A stretch of 64,000 nucleotides of DNA from JAJYKC01 sp963823105. GTDB taxonomy: Bacteria > Acidobacteriota > Terriglobia > Bryobacterales > Bryobacteraceae. This document shows, one piece after another, positions 61,601-64,000 of this stretch. Made by a program: the position numbers and the translations under genes. The stretch's first letter is position 1; every line of letters starts with the position of its first letter. The DNA is taken from positions 191,030 to 255,029 of the forward strand of contig CAWGKC010000003.1 in assembly GCA_963823105.1 (NCBI GenBank), in the 5' to 3' direction. Under the pieces are notes generated by a model, which ran no database searches, was not told the origin of the DNA, and was given only the letters and a program-made list of their open reading frames with translations.

Positions 61601-62650
61601 TTATAGCGCCCGGTCCGCCTCCTCGGAAACGGGGATGCGGCCGTGGCTATGGCGGTAGGCGAAGACGAAGTAGGCGGTGGTGAGGCAGATGCCGGGGATC
61701 CACCAGGAGAGGCCGACGACGAGGCCGTAGTGGGCGGCGGCGGCGTTGTAGACGGTGAGGCTGCGTTGGGGATCGGAGTTGGACGGGAGGACGTAGGGGT
61801 AGACGCCGAAGACGACGCTGGTCATCATGCCGAGCAGGTAGGCGCAGGAGGAGAGGAAGGCCTTGCCGTCGTGGCCGCGGCGGGCGAAGGCGTAGACGCC
61901 GCCGAGGCCGGCGAGGGCGAGCGCGGGGAAGACGAAGCCCCAGGGCGCGGTGGAGAAGCGCTCCCAGAGATGGGGTTGGATGGAGAAGCTGACGGCGGTG
62001 ACGAGGGCGGTGACGGCGAGGGTCGCCCACCAGCCGATGCGTGCGAAGGAGGTGGCGCGGGCGCGGACGGGGCCGAGGGTTTTGAGAGCGACCCAGAGGC
62101 TGCCGTGGAGCCAGAGGGCGGAGAGGGAGGCGAGGCCGGTGAGGAGGGTGTACCAATCGACGATGCCGGCGGGAGGGCCGGGGAGAAGGTTGGTCCAGAG
62201 CGGGAGGAAGAAGAAGCCGTCGGCGCCGAGGGGGACGCCGCGGACGACGTTGCCGAGGGCGACGCCGTAGAGAAGCGCGAGGAGGCCGCTGGCGCCGCCG
62301 AAGACGAGGTCCCAGAAGGGCATCCACATTTCGCTGTCGATGTGGTTGCGGAATTCGATGGCGATGCCGCGCAGGACGAGCAGCCAGAGGACGATCATGA
62401 GGGCGAGATAGAAGCCGCTGAAGCTGGCGGCGTAGAGCGCGGGGAAGGCGAAGTAGAGGGTTCCGCCGCCGGCGAGGAGCCAGACTTCGTTGCCGTCCCA
62501 GACGGGGCCGATGGAGGCGAGGATGGATTCGCGCTCGCGCTCGGTGCGGCCGGCGAAGAGGTGGACGAGGCCGGCGCCGAGGTCGAAGCCGTCGAAGACG
62601 ACGTAGGCGGCGATCATGACGGCGACGAGGCAGAACCAGAGGGTTTCCAT
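61601..62650 (-). CDS. cydB: cytochrome bd ubiquinol oxidase subunit II
   Basis: A 349-aa membrane protein with about eight to nine helices. METLWFCLVAVMIAAYVVFD then GFDLGAGLVHLFAG and IGPVWDGNEVWLLAGGGTLY are the CydB signature segments. It pairs with CydA to form the quinol oxidase that reduces oxygen to water at low oxygen tension. The ATG follows directly after the CydA TAA. Its last codon overlaps the promoter-like sequence of the small downstream ORF. All core motifs are intact. Confidence 0.95.
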   Translation of the reverse strand: METLWFCLVAVMIAAYVVFDGFDLGAGLVHLFAGRTERERESILASIGPVWDGNEVWLLAGGGTLYFAFPALYAASFSGFYLALMIVLWLLVLRGIAIEFRNHIDSEMWMPFWDLVFGGASGLLALLYGVALGNVVRGVPLGADGFFFLPLWTNLLPGPPAGIVDWYTLLTGLASLSALWLHGSLWVALKTLGPVRARATSFARIGWWATLAVTALVTAVSFSIQPHLWERFSTAPWGFVFPALALAGLGGVYAFARRGHDGKAFLSSCAYLLGMMTSVVFGVYPYVLPSNSDPQRSLTVYNAAAAHYGLVVGLSWWIPGICLTTAYFVFAYRHSHGRIPVSEEADRAL

Positions 62651-63977
62651 TTAGTCTCCGAAGGCGGGGCCGTGCTCGATTTCGCGCGAGACGAGGAAAA
62701 AGAAGAGCAGGGCGAGGATGGAATAGAGGCCCATGAAGCCGAGCAGGGTGAACAACCCGTTGCCGGCGGAGACGTGGGGGCTGGCGCCTTGAGCGGTGCG
62801 CACAAGGCCGTAGACGAGCCAGGGTTGGCGGCCGAGCTCGGCGGTCATCCAGCCACAGGTGGTGGCGATATAGGGGAACGGGAACGGCGAGCATGAGGAC
62901 CCAGAGCATGAGGCGGTGACGGACGAGGCTGCCGCGCCAGAGAAGGAACGCGGCGAGGGCCATGATGGCGAGTAACATGGTTCCGAGGCCGACCATGATG
63001 TGATAGCTGTAATAAAGCAGCGGGATGTTATCGGGCCATTGGTCGCGGGGGAACGAGGTGAGGCCTTTCACTTCCGCCTGCCAGCGCTGGTAAGTGAGGA
63101 AGCTGAGCGCGCCGGGGACAAGGATGGGGTTGTCGAGGACCATCTTGTCCATGTCGGGCTGGCCGATTAAGGCGATGGGCGCGCCGCGCATGGTGTCGAA
63201 GTGGCCCTCCATCGCCGCGAGGGTGACGGGTTGATATTCGGTGATCATTTTGCCCTGGCGGTCGCCGGAGGGGAAGATCATGAGGACGATGGCGATGGAG
63301 GCGGCGACGACGCCGGTGGTGACGAAGGTGACGCCGAAGGCCTGGTGCTGGCGGCGCAGGAGGTAATAAGCTCCGAGGGCGGCCATGACGAAGCCGGCGG
63401 TGACGACGGTGGCGGTCATGTTATGGAAGTACTGCCAGAAGATCCAGGGGTTGGAGAGCAGGGTGGAGAAGCTGGAAAGAAGGATCTCGCCGTGGGGGCC
63501 GATTTTGTAGCCGACGGGGTGCTGCATCCAGGAGTCGGTGGCGATGATGAAGAATCCGGAGAGCCACGAGCCGAGGAAGACCATGAGCGAGGAGAACCAA
63601 TGGAGGCGGGGCGAGAGGCGCTTTTCGCCATAGACGAGCAGGCCGAGGAAGGTGGATTCGAGGAAGAAGGAGAAGACGCCTTCCATGGCGAGGGTTTGGC
63701 CGACGATGCCGCCGGTGGCGCGGGAGAAGGCGGCCCAGTTGGTGCCGAACTGGAACTCCATGGGGATGCCGGTGACGACGCCCATGGCGAAGTTGATGCC
63801 GAAGATTTTGATCCAGAAGCGCGCGGCTTCGTTGTAGTGCGCGGAGCCGGTGCGGAGGGCGATGGTTTTGAGGATGAGGATGAGGAGGGCGAGGCCCATC
63901 GTCAACTGCGGGAAGATGTAGTGGAAGGTGACGGTGAAGGCGAACTGGAGACGGTGGATGGCCAGCGCGGAGTCCAT
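62651..63977 (-). CDS. cydA: cytochrome bd ubiquinol oxidase subunit I (one frame break)
   Basis: About 442 aa after removing one C in a GTTCCCGTTCCCC stretch near 62885. The start MDSALAIHRLQFAFTVTFHY holds heme b595 ligand His19. WQYFHNMTATVVTAGF has the heme b558 ligand His and YSYHIMVGLGTM the Met ligand; GDRQGK lies in the short quinol (Q) loop. The last helix (VAVPFPYIATTCGWMTAELG RQPW) follows the break. It is the catalytic subunit of a short-Q-loop oxidase (CIO-like, possibly cyanide-insensitive). It starts about 23 bp inside the window end, so its promoter is partly outside. Operon with cydB. Confidence 0.94.
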
Positions 63978-64000
63978 TGGGGTTAGTTTAGCGCGTGGGG

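Noticed and set aside
61643..62896. 417-codon acidic frame opposite cydAB
   Set aside because: Low-complexity shadow of the oxidase genes.
1..64000. tRNA, rRNA or complete insertion sequences
   Set aside because: I looked for cloverleaf-type and rRNA-like stretches and for full transposase genes with terminal repeats and found none; only IS4 and resolvase fragments remain.

Overview
The window is GC-rich bacterial chromosome. Its gene families point to Acidobacteriota, most likely the Bryobacterales/Solibacter group: a PadR regulator next to an MacB/FtsX-like permease, a tricorn-type S41 protease, PIG-L, cupin and ThuA-like exported proteins, a short EPS kinase/Wzz/export module, and many decayed toxin-antitoxin (TA) loci. 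This placement is inferred from gene content only; no rRNA or tRNA gene was seen.

Layout. 1-5.0 kb is accessory debris: a candidate small RNA, a HEPN-like protein, RHH antitoxins, a broken PIN toxin, a frameshifted antitoxin with a nonsense-mutated VapC, and repeated intergenic sequence. 5.3-19.0 kb holds metabolic and envelope genes: patatin lipase; PIG-L / 50-aa membrane protein / SSS symporter in an overlapping chain; radical SAM plus GAPDH; CAAX protease; cytochrome c; a GbsR-like regulator with an SRPBCC membrane protein; and an ArnT-like glycosyltransferase. 19.0-22.3 kb has a probably leaderless padR, its permease and an orphan Phd antitoxin. 22.3-25.5 kb holds an intact and a decayed minimal nucleotidyltransferase around an unknown 446-aa protein, then an IS4 fragment and a second copy of a repeat from 3.1 kb. 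25.5-43.5 kb has a delta-60 repeat protein, the tricorn protease, the EPS module, an EVE protein, an M28 peptidase, an SMP-30-like lipoprotein, ABM, bicupin and ThuA-like proteins, and metH. 43.6-45.9 kb is a TA island (HigBA, RelB with a relE remnant, VapBC) that carries fragments of both flanking genes and reads as the remains of a tandem duplication. 45.9-56.3 kb is a long minus-strand run: a WD40-caspase protein, a lipoprotein, a small membrane protein, a GH13 amylase, an EgtD-like methyltransferase, a membrane-anchored unknown and a PhoR/PhoB-type pair. 56.4-64 kb holds a cold-shock gene, a DUF2252 protein, an alpha/beta hydrolase, a clan-A glycosidase and cytochrome bd oxidase.

Two window-wide signals matter. 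First, about twenty single-base frame breaks occur in conserved genes, including GAPDH and CydA. This suggests residual indel errors in the assembly more than wholesale gene decay. Second, the plus strand is C-rich from about 5.0 to 18.97 kb and 22.28 to 25.3 kb and G-rich elsewhere, whichever way genes point. This suggests inverted segments whose ends coincide with repeats. The strongest candidates for something new are the caspase-WD40 operon, the duplicated TA island and the 50-aa protein wedged between PIG-L and the symporter.
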